DNA of 64,000 nt from Qipengyuania sediminis (lineage in GTDB: Bacteria; Pseudomonadota; Alphaproteobacteria; Sphingomonadales; Sphingomonadaceae), in NCBI RefSeq assembly GCF_004358425.1, contig NZ_CP037948.1:1426001-1490000 (forward strand). The letters are read 5' to 3'. Shown piece after piece: positions 1 to 8,340 of this stretch. Made by a program: the position numbers and the translations under genes. The notes beneath the pieces are model-generated. The model was not told the origin of the DNA, did no database searches, and saw nothing but the letters and a program-made list of their open reading frames with translations. Positions within the stretch are counted from its first letter, which is position 1; each line of letters starts with the position of its first letter.

Positions 1-600
1 AGCCCGCTCGAGCCCAATCCGCTGCACCGCGACGCCTATACCCAGACCAAGCTGCTGCAGGAGGAGATGGTGCGCGCCCATTGCCGGGAGCGGGGGATCG
101 AACTGGTGGTGGTCCGGCCCGGCGCGATCTATGGGCCGGGCAAGGATTGGGACTTCGGCGCTGCGATGCGGGCAGGCCGGTTCGACCTCATTTTCGCCCC
201 GCTGGCGCGGATGCGGCTGATCCACGTCACAGATTGCGCGCGGGCGCTGGTCGCCGCGCTCGATGCTCCGATCGAGCATCGGGAGCTCGTCGTCAACGCC
301 GTCGGGCGCGATCAGCCGACGCATTGGAGCTTCCACCGCACCGCGCGCCGCGCCGGGGGGAAGACGGGGGTTCCCGTCCCCATCCCCTACGCCCTGGTCC
401 GCGCCCTGGGCGGCGCGGCCGCGCTGGCAAGCCGCGTGTTCTTCGGAGGGCGCGCGCGCCTGCCCGAGCTCCTCGATCTCCCCCGCCAGCAAGCGCGCTG
501 GCGGGGCCTGCGCTATCCCGCCTCAAACAGCGGCGCGCAATTGCTGGGTTCCCAATCGGTGCCGCTGCGCGAGGGCGTGAAGACAATCACGAAAAAATAG
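1..600 (+). CDS. NAD(P)-dependent epimerase/dehydratase family protein, 5' partial
   Basis: This is the C-terminal part of an extended short-chain dehydrogenase/reductase; the start lies before the window and the frame is open from base 1. The visible fragment has the SDR catalytic pair YTQTK (fragment residues 13-17), then a VVRPGAIYGPG segment typical of nucleotide-sugar epimerases and dihydroflavonol-reductase-like enzymes. The missing N-terminus would hold the Rossmann GxxGxxG. The C-terminal substrate region is not specific enough to name a substrate. It lies upstream of the polysaccharide locus on the same strand as the spike genes but is separated from them by about 105 bases. Fold assignment is firm; reaction unknown. 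Confidence 0.75.
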   Translation, partial: SPLEPNPLHRDAYTQTKLLQEEMVRAHCRERGIELVVVRPGAIYGPGKDWDFGAAMRAGRFDLIFAPLARMRLIHVTDCARALVAALDAPIEHRELVVNAVGRDQPTHWSFHRTARRAGGKTGVPVPIPYALVRALGGAAALASRVFFGGRARLPELLDLPRQQARWRGLRYPASNSGAQLLGSQSVPLREGVKTITKK

Positions 601-706
601 CCTATATGGCGTTTTTTTGTTTTCCTACACGGATAAGTCTGGTTAGGTAAGTCAGCTCCACCCGATTCGCGGCCCATGCGCGGATCGCCTTCGAAGGAGC
701 CGACTC

Positions 707-979
707 ATGCCCGATCCCCTCGACCGCTACGAGGACACTCTCGACAGCGTCACCAGCCCCGCGCGCGACGCCTTTGCCGTCACTCCGCACGATAGCGCCG
801 CGCTTCCCCGCCTGCCCAAGGCGCTCCTGGTCGGGACGGCCGGAACGCTTGCGGTTCGCGCGGTCGATGCCGCCGCGGATGTGACCATCGCTGTGACCGC
901 AGGGCAGCTCGTCCCCATCCGCGCCTCGCATGTTCGCGCCGCGGGCACTACCGCGGGCTTGATCGTGGCGCTGGTCTGA
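707..979 (+). CDS. Spike base protein, gene transfer agent Rcc01079 (GhsA)-like
   Basis: A 90-residue protein whose layout matches the small spike base family named after Rcc01079 of Rhodobacter capsulatus: an N-terminal RYEDTLDSVTSPARDAF segment, a central ALLVGTAGTL strand and a C-terminal TAGQLVPIRASHVRAAGTT segment. In R. capsulatus the homologue forms the base of the head spikes on gene transfer agent particles, which help particles bind capsulated cells. The start ATG follows an AAGGAG ribosome-binding site at 694-699. Its stop overlaps the start of the SGNH gene by one base (TGATG), so the two are translationally coupled. No other GTA or phage structural gene is visible nearby. Family assignment is from memory of the pattern, not from a search. 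Confidence 0.7.
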   Translation: MPDPLDRYEDTLDSVTSPARDAFAVTPHDSAALPRLPKALLVGTAGTLAVRAVDAAADVTIAVTAGQLVPIRASHVRAAGTTAGLIVALV

Positions 980-2682
980 TGCTGGGTATCGACACGAAGC
1001 CGCTCGTCGCCGCGATCCATCGTCCGGAGAGCGCCGCCGGCGCGCCCCCGCCTCCGCCCCCACCCCCGCCGCCGCCGCCGGCAGGCGTCAGCACCATCGT
1101 GATCGAAGGCGACAGCATCACCTCGACCTCGCCCTCGACATACGAAGCCGCCTTCTACAGCTATCAATTCGCCGACCACCGCGCCGACAAGACGATTCAT
1201 GTCCGCGCTCAGAACAGCCGGGCGACGGGCTCGGCCGCGCAGCTCAACGACAATGGCAACACGCTGTTCGGCAATGTCGCGGAGGACGCGGCCTATGCGC
1301 CCGACCTCCTGTTCGTGAAGATCGGCGCGAACGATCTCATCGGCGTCAGCGATGCGTCCTATCGCAGCCATTTGATCGACTTGCGAGCGGCTTATGCTGG
1401 GGCCCGGTCCGCGATGAAGGTCGCATGGTCGCCCCCGCTGGCCTTCAACCCCACCGGCACCCCGCACCCGCAAAAGGCGACCTTCGATGCCGGCCGGGCG
1501 AGCCTGATGGCCGACTGCCGAAACCCCGCGGTGTGGGGCCAGTGGTGCGACTACTACGTCCCGCTCGGCGAGATCCCCGAGTTCGGCGATCCGGCGAAGG
1601 CGGCGCCGCTGTTCGGCGACAGCGTGCACCCGAACAATGCCGGGCAGCTGGTCATGTATCCCGCTTTCAAGGCGGCGATGGACAGCCTGCTCGATGCGAG
1701 CCAAGCCATTTCGACCACGATGACCAATGCCGCATGGATCGGCAGCGAGACCAACCTCGCCACCAGCACCGAGATCGTGCGCCGCATCATCGTCAGCGGC
1801 CTCGCGCATACCGGCACGCCGCTGGGCGCGAGCGTATCGGGCGGCGGGGCGCAAATCCGCGTCGGCGGCCGCGCCTGGGGCACCAACGTCGGCACCGGCA
1901 GCGGCAATGGCCACCGGCTCTACAACGGCGACGTGCTCGAATTGAAGCTGACCACCAGCGCCAGCAACAGCACGGCCATCAGCGTCGATCTCACCATCGG
2001 CAGCGAGACGCGCACGCTGACCTTCACCACTGTCGCGCAGGTGACGCCCGCCAGCTACGCGCACGGCGGCACCGCCGAGCGGCCGCTGGGCGGAGGTGCT
2101 ACCACCCACACCATCGCGAGCATCACCTTCCCGGCGACCGGCACCGGCCTCATCGCCATCAACACCGGCGTCGGCGGCAACAAGCCGACCGGCGTCACCT
2201 GGAACGGCGTCGCCGCGACCGAAGTGTTCGGCTTCAATGCCTATGTCAGCCTCGCGCTCTACCGGGTGCCGGTGACAGCGGACACGGCGGGCGATGTCGT
2301 CATCACCTATCCGAGCGGCCGCGCGATGAGCTTCATCAGCTACGGCACGCTCCAGAACGCGGACCCGGTGCCCGTAAGCGCCGCCGCGAACGCTGCGGAC
2401 AACGGCGCGCACCCCGCCTATGCCACCGCCGGCATGGCCGTGCCGGCGAGCGGCATCGCGCTCGGCTTCCTGGCGCAGTATGGTGACAGCAACACTGCCG
2501 CGGGCACCGTGACGGGGGCGGGCAACACACAGATTGCGAGCGGGTTCGGCGCGCTCAACAATGGCGAGAAGGTGGGGCTCATCGCGGGACGACGCGCAAC
2601 CACTGGTAGTCTGGGGTTCAACTTCGGTCAGTATGGCAACTGGCCGGTCGGCATTGCCGTATTCAAAGCCGCGGGGACATGA
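979..2682 (+). CDS. SGNH/GDSL-family hydrolase with polyproline linker, likely spike fibre partner
   Basis: A 567-residue protein. After a short N-terminus comes a run of twelve consecutive prolines (residues 23-34), then an SGNH hydrolase domain: block I VIEGDSIT with Ser46, block III IGANDL with Asn118, and block V DSVHPN with Asp214 and His217. This gives a credible Ser-Asp-His triad, as in esterases that remove acetyl groups from polysaccharides. Residues from about 240 to the end are Thr/Ser/Gly-rich and beta-like, suggesting one or two appended domains for binding or particle attachment. There is no clear signal peptide. It is coupled to the spike base gene by TGATG and to the DUF1996 gene by ATGA. 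In GTA-bearing alphaproteobacteria the base gene is commonly followed by such a gene; the exact substrate is unknown. Confidence 0.75.
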   Translation: MLGIDTKPLVAAIHRPESAAGAPPPPPPPPPPPPAGVSTIVIEGDSITSTSPSTYEAAFYSYQFADHRADKTIHVRAQNSRATGSAAQLNDNGNTLFGNVAEDAAYAPDLLFVKIGANDLIGVSDASYRSHLIDLRAAYAGARSAMKVAWSPPLAFNPTGTPHPQKATFDAGRASLMADCRNPAVWGQWCDYYVPLGEIPEFGDPAKAAPLFGDSVHPNNAGQLVMYPAFKAAMDSLLDASQAISTTMTNAAWIGSETNLATSTEIVRRIIVSGLAHTGTPLGASVSGGGAQIRVGGRAWGTNVGTGSGNGHRLYNGDVLELKLTTSASNSTAISVDLTIGSETRTLTFTTVAQVTPASYAHGGTAERPLGGGATTHTIASITFPATGTGLIAINTGVGGNKPTGVTWNGVAATEVFGFNAYVSLALYRVPVTADTAGDVVITYPSGRAMSFISYGTLQNADPVPVSAAANAADNGAHPAYATAGMAVPASGIALGFLAQYGDSNTAAGTVTGAGNTQIASGFGALNNGEKVGLIAGRRATTGSLGFNFGQYGNWPVGIAVFKAAGT

Positions 2683-3920
2683 TCATGATGCACCATCTTC
2701 TTGCCGCACTGGTCCTTGTGCTGGGCTCTTCGCCCGCCGCGGCACAGTCGCTGACCCTCACCAACCTCAAGGGGCCGGTGGCGCGCGCCTGCGGGACGGC
2801 GGAGGCGAAGTCGATCCCCGATCTGTGGCGGCAGCTCAAGGCCTGCGCCGCGCCGGGGAAGGCGCCCGAACCCATGGCGCCTTCGCTCGCGCAAGCGACC
2901 ATGCCGGCCTGGGGCACGGGGCAGATCCCGCGCGAATATGATCCAAACGAAGGCGCGTTCCGTTTCATCTGCGGCGGCGACGGGCCGCTCGCCTACGATG
3001 ATCCCATCGTCTATCCCGGCAGGCCCGGGGCGGCGCATCTGCACCAGGTCTGGGGCAACAAGCTGTTCGACGCGGACCTCACCACCGATCGGCTGCTCGC
3101 CAGCGCGCCCAGCAACTGCAACGAGACGCCGCACTCGCTCAACCGCTCGAGCTATTGGCAGCCCGCTCTGATCCACGACAGCGGCGAGGTGGTGCGGCCC
3201 GATCTCGTCAGCGTCTACTACAAGCGCAAGCGGGCAGGCTCGCCCTATTGCGCGCCGGGCGGGGCGCAGCCGCTCGGCATCTGCGTCGAGCTTCCCGCAC
3301 GCCTCCGTTTCGTCATGGGCTGGGACCAGACCCGCCCCACCGCTCCGTTCGAGGGCGCGAGCTGGTACTGCACCGGCGCCGAAGGCCACCATCGCGACCT
3401 CGATGCAATATTCGCGGCGGGGTGCAAGGCCGGGGATGATCTGATCGCCGATACCGTCGGCCCGAACTGCTGGGACGGCAAGAACCTCGACAGTCCGGAC
3501 CACCGCAGCCACATGTCCCACATGGTGCAGTCGGCGAACGGCGGGCGCGGCGGCTGTCCTGCGACGCACCCCTACCTCATCGCGCAGCAGCAGAACAAGG
3601 CGCAGTTCAAGGTGACCGCCGACATGATCGGGACCCGGCCGGACGGCACGAGGTTCTCTCGGGTCAGCCTGTCGAGCGACCACATGCTGCCCGGTGCGAA
3701 GCCCGGCGCGACGCTTCATGCCGACTACATGGAAGGCTGGCTCGCCGAAGGGCGCAAGGTCTGGCACGACCACTGCATCGACAAGGGGCTCGATTGCTCG
3801 GGCGGCGACCTTGGCAACGGGCGGATGCTGCACGGCGCGCGCGAGCCGGTCTATGGCTGGGTGCATCCGCGCCCCCGCGCAGCGATGCCGCCAAAGCCGG
3901 CGGGCCACGCCGGGCATTAG
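2679..3920 (+). CDS. DUF1996 domain protein, secreted
   Basis: A 413-residue protein with a signal peptide ending near AAAQ (about residue 23). The body is a DUF1996 domain, with conserved blocks GAFRFICGGDGPLAYDDP, AAHLHQVWGN, LNRSSYW, SVYYKRKR, NCWDGKNLDSPDHRSHMS and HADYMEGW. Many His, Asp and Trp residues suggest metal or carbohydrate binding, but the function of the family is not known. The ATG used here overlaps the SGNH stop (ATGA); internal ATGs at 2685 and 2688 are also possible. It is therefore the third gene of the spike operon. The C-terminus ends in a Pro/His-rich tail. The stop codon overlaps that of the convergent glycosyltransferase by four bases. A close paralogue lies at 22040-23293. 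Confidence 0.85.
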   Translation: MIMMHHLLAALVLVLGSSPAAAQSLTLTNLKGPVARACGTAEAKSIPDLWRQLKACAAPGKAPEPMAPSLAQATMPAWGTGQIPREYDPNEGAFRFICGGDGPLAYDDPIVYPGRPGAAHLHQVWGNKLFDADLTTDRLLASAPSNCNETPHSLNRSSYWQPALIHDSGEVVRPDLVSVYYKRKRAGSPYCAPGGAQPLGICVELPARLRFVMGWDQTRPTAPFEGASWYCTGAEGHHRDLDAIFAAGCKAGDDLIADTVGPNCWDGKNLDSPDHRSHMSHMVQSANGGRGGCPATHPYLIAQQQNKAQFKVTADMIGTRPDGTRFSRVSLSSDHMLPGAKPGATLHADYMEGWLAEGRKVWHDHCIDKGLDCSGGDLGNGRMLHGAREPVYGWVHPRPRAAMPPKPAGHAGH

Positions 3921-4693
3921 GAGTGCGGACTTGCTCCGGCCCCGCGCCGCCGCTCCTGCCACCACAGGCCGAATACTCTGGGGCCGCGCAAGAGATAGCG
4001 GCGCCATAGCCGGCCCGGCTCGCTTGCCAGGCGGTGCAGCCACTCGAGCCCCGCGCGCTGGATCCAGCGCGGCGCGCGGGCCTTGGCGCCGCTCAGGAAC
4101 TCGATCGAAGCGCCGATGCACAGCCCCACGCCGCGCGCCCGGCCCGCCCGCGCGATGGCATGGGCGGTGATCTCGCTTTGCGGCGCACCGATGGCGAACA
4201 AGACCATCTCGGCATCGGCCGCTTCGACGAAACCGGCGATGGCGGCCTGCGCCGCGGGATCGTCTCGCACCCCCATGGGGGGATCGCAGTGGGCGACGCG
4301 CCAGCCCGGCAGCGCGCTCTGCAGCCACGCGAGTTCGCCTTCACCCCCGCCCACCAGCGCCAGCGTGCCGCCCTCGCGCCCGGCCGCGCGCGCCAGCAGC
4401 ACGCGGGTGAGATCGCTGCCTGGCGTCACCGGCAGCACGATCCCCGAAAGCCGCGCCAGCCGCGCGAGGACGCGGCTGTCGTTAAGCACGAGATCGGCGC
4501 CTTCCACCGCCGCGCGATAAGCGCCCCGCCACGGCTGCGGCCCGCCCTCCCCCAGCATGACCGCATGATCGACATTGGGAGTGACGATATAGCCGAAGCG
4601 CTGGTCCTTCGCCTGCGCTTCGGCCCAGCGCACCGCCTCCTCCATCGAGAGCGGCGCGAAGCGAAAGCCCAGGAACGCGATCCGCACGGTCAT
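3917..4693 (-). CDS. WecG/TagA/CpsF family glycosyltransferase
   Basis: A 258-residue protein of the GT26 family (WecG, TagA, CpsF), which transfers a sugar, often ManNAc(A) or a related residue, to an undecaprenyl-diphosphate-linked acceptor at the cytoplasmic membrane. Supporting segments are the N-terminal FLGFRFAPLSMEEAV, VTPNVDHAVML, a NDSRVLARLARL block, PVTPGSDL (the catalytic region), GAPQSEI and the C-terminal WIQRAGLEWLHRLASEPGRLWRRY spread over the last 60 residues, which is the usual membrane-associating tail. The ATG at 4693 is chosen because the family domain begins directly after it; upstream in-frame sequence is unlike the family. It lies 19 bases after the TPR lipoprotein gene on the same strand, so the two probably form one transcript. 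Confidence 0.88.
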   Translation of the reverse strand: MTVRIAFLGFRFAPLSMEEAVRWAEAQAKDQRFGYIVTPNVDHAVMLGEGGPQPWRGAYRAAVEGADLVLNDSRVLARLARLSGIVLPVTPGSDLTRVLLARAAGREGGTLALVGGGEGELAWLQSALPGWRVAHCDPPMGVRDDPAAQAAIAGFVEAADAEMVLFAIGAPQSEITAHAIARAGRARGVGLCIGASIEFLSGAKARAPRWIQRAGLEWLHRLASEPGRLWRRYLLRGPRVFGLWWQERRRGAGASPHS

Positions 4694-4712
4694 GTCGGAG
4701 GGCCGGCGCGGC

Positions 4713-6332
4713 CTAGCGCCAGGTCCGCCCGAACAGGGGGTCGGGCCGGCGGACCCCGGGCAGCGGATCGAGCTGATAGGTCGTGCGCGCCCGGGCGAGA
4801 CCACGCGCCGCATCGCCGGCGCACACGCTGTTGTTCGCCCGCTGGCACACCGAGGCGAGGACGCGCCAGCTCGATTCACGCGACGGGGTGACGGTGGTCA
4901 GCCGCCGGGCGGCGGCCACCGCGGAGGCTGCCCGTCCGCGTGCCACCAGCCACTCGGCGAAGCGCCGGGTCAGCCGGGGATCGAGCGGATGCGCGTCGAT
5001 CCCGTCACGCGAAACCCGCTCCACAGCCGCCGGCCGCTTGGCGCGGGCATAGGCATCGGCGAGGATGACATAGCCGTCGATCCGGTCGCGGCACTGCGTG
5101 GCGACGACCTGCGCCGGAATGACCGCCGCATCGACGCGGCCCTTCGCGAGCTCATGCTCGGCGATCGCGGTCAGCGCTTCGCAATTGGTCTGGTCCTTCT
5201 CCGCGATCCGGCGCGCCGCGGCGACCCCGCCGGCATCGCCCTGGCGCAGCCGGACGCGGGCGAGCAGCCCGGCCGCGCGCGGATCGTCCGAGCCTGCCAG
5301 CAGCGCCTGCGCCTCGCCGAGCTTCCCGCGGTCGAGATGGAAGCGCGCCGCCGCGAGCCGCGCTTCGATCGCGCCCCCGGCGGCCAGCGTCGCGATCTGA
5401 TCCGGCGCGAGCGGGGCCGGATCATATTCCTCCCACAGCGTCAGCAAGCGGGCCATGGTCTCGCCTTCGGCACCGAAGCGGGCGATGAAGTCGCGCGCCG
5501 CGAACCGCGCTCCCGCGGCGTCGCCCGACTTGTAGCGGACGTTGATCTCGTCGAGCACCAGCTCGCTGCTGTCCGGATTGGCGGCGACGAGAAGCGCAAA
5601 TTGCTCGAGCATCGTCGGCACGTCGCCCTGGGCGCGCGCAACCTCCAGAAGCGCGCTGGCGATCGTGGGATCGTTGCCGGTTTCGGCGATTTGCGCGCGC
5701 AGCAGCCCAAGTGCTTCGCCCCCCCGGCCGGTCAGCGTCAGGGCCCGCGCGCGCAGCGCCAACCCGCGCGGATCGCCTGGACTTGCGGCAAGGATACGAT
5801 CGGCGCGCCGCAGCGCGTCGGCGTAATCTTCCTCGCCTAGCGACATCACGCCCGCCGTCAGCAGCAGCTCGGGATCGCCGGGCGCCAGCTTCAGCCCCCT
5901 GTCGAGGGCATCGCGCGCCACCTCTTTCTCGCCCGACGTCAGCCCCAGGCGCGCCACCACGCTCAGCGCTTCGAGGTTGTTCGGCTGGAACACCAGCACG
6001 GTGCGATAGGCTTCATAAGCCGGCCCCCAATCCTGCATGCGCATCTTGATGCGCGCATCGAGAAGCAGGATGTCGGCGCTGTCCCCGCCGTGCGAAAGCG
6101 CGCGGCTCACCGCGGCGCGGGCGAGCGGCAGATTGCCGGCATCGAACAGCGTTTGCGCCAAGGCCGCCTCCTCGGCGGCTTTCTCGGCGGGGCTGGTGCA
6201 GGCCGCCAGCAGCAGCAGCGGTAAAGATATCGCAATCAGCCTGTCCCTCGCCGGGAGCGATGGAAAGACAAACGATTGGCCAAGCCGGGTGCGCGTGGTA
6301 ACAGGCCGCCCAATGCATTCGTGCAGCAGCAA
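4713..6332 (-). CDS. Tetratricopeptide repeat lipoprotein of the exopolysaccharide locus
   Basis: A protein of about 539 residues with a lipobox LLLAAC near residue 45, followed by a long run of tetratricopeptide helices (for example NLEALSVVARLG, GDPELLLTAGVMSL, DPRGLALRARALTL). TPR lipoproteins accompany exosortase-type exopolysaccharide loci and probably scaffold export or assembly in the periplasm. No in-frame ATG or GTG exists upstream of the lipobox; the only usual start codon is the TTG at 6330-6332, with an AAAGGGA motif about nine bases upstream. This gives an unusually long signal region, so the true start is uncertain. The gene is divergent from the Wza-like gene with only 14 bases between starts, and runs into the WecG-like gene. 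Confidence 0.8.
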   Translation of the reverse strand: MLLHECIGRPVTTRTRLGQSFVFPSLPARDRLIAISLPLLLLAACTSPAEKAAEEAALAQTLFDAGNLPLARAAVSRALSHGGDSADILLLDARIKMRMQDWGPAYEAYRTVLVFQPNNLEALSVVARLGLTSGEKEVARDALDRGLKLAPGDPELLLTAGVMSLGEEDYADALRRADRILAASPGDPRGLALRARALTLTGRGGEALGLLRAQIAETGNDPTIASALLEVARAQGDVPTMLEQFALLVAANPDSSELVLDEINVRYKSGDAAGARFAARDFIARFGAEGETMARLLTLWEEYDPAPLAPDQIATLAAGGAIEARLAAARFHLDRGKLGEAQALLAGSDDPRAAGLLARVRLRQGDAGGVAAARRIAEKDQTNCEALTAIAEHELAKGRVDAAVIPAQVVATQCRDRIDGYVILADAYARAKRPAAVERVSRDGIDAHPLDPRLTRRFAEWLVARGRAASAVAAARRLTTVTPSRESSWRVLASVCQRANNSVCAGDAARGLARARTTYQLDPLPGVRRPDPLFGRTWR

Positions 6333-6346
6333 GGCAGGAAATCCCT

Positions 6347-7018
6347 TTGTTCGACGCCATCAAGACCCTTAATGCCCTTAAGGGCACGACGTTAAGCGTT
6401 TGTCTCGCCATCGCCGGGCTGGCCGGCACCGGTATGGCGCAGGCGCAGGCGCCCGCGCAAGCCGCCAATAGCCAGCCGGCCAATTCGGCAGCGCAGCCCA
6501 CGCCTTCGGTCTCCACCTATCGCATCAATCCGGGGGACGAGCTCGAGATCTACGTCTGGGGCGAAGAACGTTTGCAGCGGCAGCTGAAGGTGCTGCCCGA
6601 CGGCACGATCGCCTTCCCGCTGGTGGGGCAGCTGCGCGTCGAAGGGCAGATGCCGCAGGATGTCGAGCGCATGGTGAGCGCGCGGCTGCGCGAGCAATAT
6701 CGCGGTGACGTGCCCTTCGTCACCGTTTCCGTCCGTGCACCTGCTGGAATGCGGTTCTCGGTGCTCGGCAAGGTCAAATCCCCCGGGGTGTTCGATACCG
6801 GCCGCTATGTGAACGTGCTCGAGGCGCTCGGCCAGGCGGGCGGCCCGGATGAATTCGCCAACCTCGACGGCGTGACCGTGATCCGCGGCAGCGGCGCCAA
6901 TGCGCAGGCGTTCCGCGTCCGCGTCGGCAGCATCTTTCGCGCCGGCGTCGACACGCGCGACGTGCGCAACGCAAACCTGATCCAGATTGCACCGGGCGAT
7001 GTGATAATCGTGCCTTGA
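6347..7018 (+). CDS. Polysaccharide export protein, short Wza/GumB type
   Basis: A 223-residue periplasmic or outer-membrane exporter. A signal peptide ends near AQAQA, then the polysaccharide export domain begins with YRINPGDELEIYVWGE and continues through GTIAFPLVGQLRV, followed by a SLBB-type segment (FSVLGKVKSPGVF) and the ending APGDVIIVP. It is short compared with E. coli Wza (about 380 residues) and resembles GumB/EpsE proteins that need a partner barrel, which the next gene may supply. The start is TTG at 6347; an AGGAA motif at 6336-6340 sits six bases upstream and an in-frame stop further upstream rules out other starts. A 14-base palindrome lies within codons 9-14. It leads an operon of export genes. 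Confidence 0.9.
   Translation: MFDAIKTLNALKGTTLSVCLAIAGLAGTGMAQAQAPAQAANSQPANSAAQPTPSVSTYRINPGDELEIYVWGEERLQRQLKVLPDGTIAFPLVGQLRVEGQMPQDVERMVSARLREQYRGDVPFVTVSVRAPAGMRFSVLGKVKSPGVFDTGRYVNVLEALGQAGGPDEFANLDGVTVIRGSGANAQAFRVRVGSIFRAGVDTRDVRNANLIQIAPGDVIIVP
6373..6386. promoter_or_regulatory. 14-base perfect palindrome in the 5' coding part of the exporter gene
   Basis: TGCCCTTAAGGGCA is a perfect palindrome lying 26 bases after the TTG start of the Wza-like gene and about 40 bases upstream of the divergent TPR lipoprotein start. Because only 14 bases separate the two divergent starts, regulatory sites must lie in coding DNA, so this could be an operator or an RNA hairpin that tunes translation. 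It could also be chance. No regulator is known for it. Confidence 0.3.
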
Positions 7019-7029
7019 ACGGGGTGGCT

Positions 7030-8340
7030 ATGAGGCAGAACAGATTTTTTCGTCGCGGCGCGCTGCTGTGCGCCACCGTCCTTGTGACCAGCATTCCGCT
7101 GCACGCACAGTCCGTGCGCAAGGGGATCGACGTCAGCGCCGAAGGGGAGGTGACGACCAATCCCTACCTCGATGATGGTTCGAGCGACTGGGTCGGGGCG
7201 GGCAGCGTGGAAATCCGCCCCTGGCTGGTCAGCCAGACCGAAACCGATCGGATCGAGCTCGAGGCCTTCGCCCGCGGCCGCGCTTTCACCAGCGAGTATG
7301 ATTTCGAAGACAGTTTCGGCGGCTCGCTCAGCGCCAGCAGCCGCGCCAGCACGCGCACCGCCTTGTTTGGTCAGGCCAGCCTGATGTCGACCAGCGCGCG
7401 CAGCAATTTCGCGCGCTTCAACCGCCCCGGGTTCGGAACCGTGTTCGGCTTCGAGCCGCTGACCCCGACCGGCCCCGAAGTGCCCTTCACGAACGGCGAT
7501 GTCGGCACGGTGCTGGCCCCGCCGCCGGGTGCGGGGATCGGCCCGATCATTCTCCCCCCGCTCGACGACATCACCATCGTCGGTCTCACCGGCCGCTCGA
7601 CCTCGCTCGGGTTGACCGCGGGGATGAGCCGGCAGCTCGACGCCCGTTCCTCGCTCAACGCGACCGTCGGCTACAACCGGCTATGGGTCTCGGAGGATGC
7701 GACCAGCGGCTACGAGAACGCGGTCGTCAGCCTCGGCTATTCACGCGCATTGTCGGAACGCACCACGGCCGGGATCGCCCTCAGCGCCGGGCGTTCGCGC
7801 TACGATGAGGGGGTGATTCCCGGCGCCACTACGCTGACCGCGGCGGTCAACGCGCAGCACCGCTTTGACGAGAACTGGTCTCTGAACGGCTCAGTCGGCG
7901 TCTCCAACACCCGCTCGGAAGCGCGCGGCATCTATCCTGAGGTCAATGACACCGGCCTCGTCGGCTCGATCGCGGGCTGCCGCACCGACGCACAGTCGCG
8001 GCTTTGCCTGGGCTTCTCGCGCTCGCAACAGCCCTCCACCCTGGGGGAAGTGCGCACCAGCGATGCGATCAACCTCTCGTTGAGCGAGCGCCTGTCCGCG
8101 CGCGACCGGGTGGAGCTCTATGCGAATTACGGTCGCAGCCTTGGCATTAACGATTTCGCCATGACACCAGAGGATATCGAGATCGTGGCAGTCGGCGGCA
8201 CCTATTCCCGGACATTCAGCAACCGGTTCGAAGGCTTCGCCTTCGCGCGCGCATCGCGCAGCTATGGCGGTTTCCTGAGCGACGAGCCCAGCGTGTCGTT
8301 CGGTCTCGGCATCAGCGCGCGCTTTGGTGACCAGCGATGA
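7030..8340 (+). CDS. Outer-membrane beta-barrel protein of the exopolysaccharide export operon
   Basis: A 436-residue protein with a signal peptide (MRQNRFFRRGALL..., cleavage near LHAQS) followed by alternating beta strands rich in Ser, Thr, Arg and aromatic residues (for example VSLGYSRALSERTTAG, LSLSERLSARDRVELYANYG), ending in a short strand and FGDQR. This fits the outer-membrane barrel proteins found between the export protein and the chain-length regulator in exosortase-associated exopolysaccharide operons, where they may form the outer-membrane channel that the short Wza-like protein lacks. The ATG at 7030 is chosen over a TTG overlapping the previous stop because the signal peptide starts there. 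It overlaps the next gene by four bases (ATGA). Confidence 0.8.
   Translation: MRQNRFFRRGALLCATVLVTSIPLHAQSVRKGIDVSAEGEVTTNPYLDDGSSDWVGAGSVEIRPWLVSQTETDRIELEAFARGRAFTSEYDFEDSFGGSLSASSRASTRTALFGQASLMSTSARSNFARFNRPGFGTVFGFEPLTPTGPEVPFTNGDVGTVLAPPPGAGIGPIILPPLDDITIVGLTGRSTSLGLTAGMSRQLDARSSLNATVGYNRLWVSEDATSGYENAVVSLGYSRALSERTTAGIALSAGRSRYDEGVIPGATTLTAAVNAQHRFDENWSLNGSVGVSNTRSEARGIYPEVNDTGLVGSIAGCRTDAQSRLCLGFSRSQQPSTLGEVRTSDAINLSLSERLSARDRVELYANYGRSLGINDFAMTPEDIEIVAVGGTYSRTFSNRFEGFAFARASRSYGGFLSDEPSVSFGLGISARFGDQR

Noticed and set aside
727..2412. A 561-codon open frame on the minus strand
   Set aside because: It is antisense to the spike base and SGNH genes, which carry recognised motifs; the minus product has no recognisable domain.
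707..2682. A prophage fragment
   Set aside because: No integrase, terminase, portal, capsid, tail or lysis genes and no attachment repeats are visible; spike genes of this type are known to lie away from the main GTA cluster.
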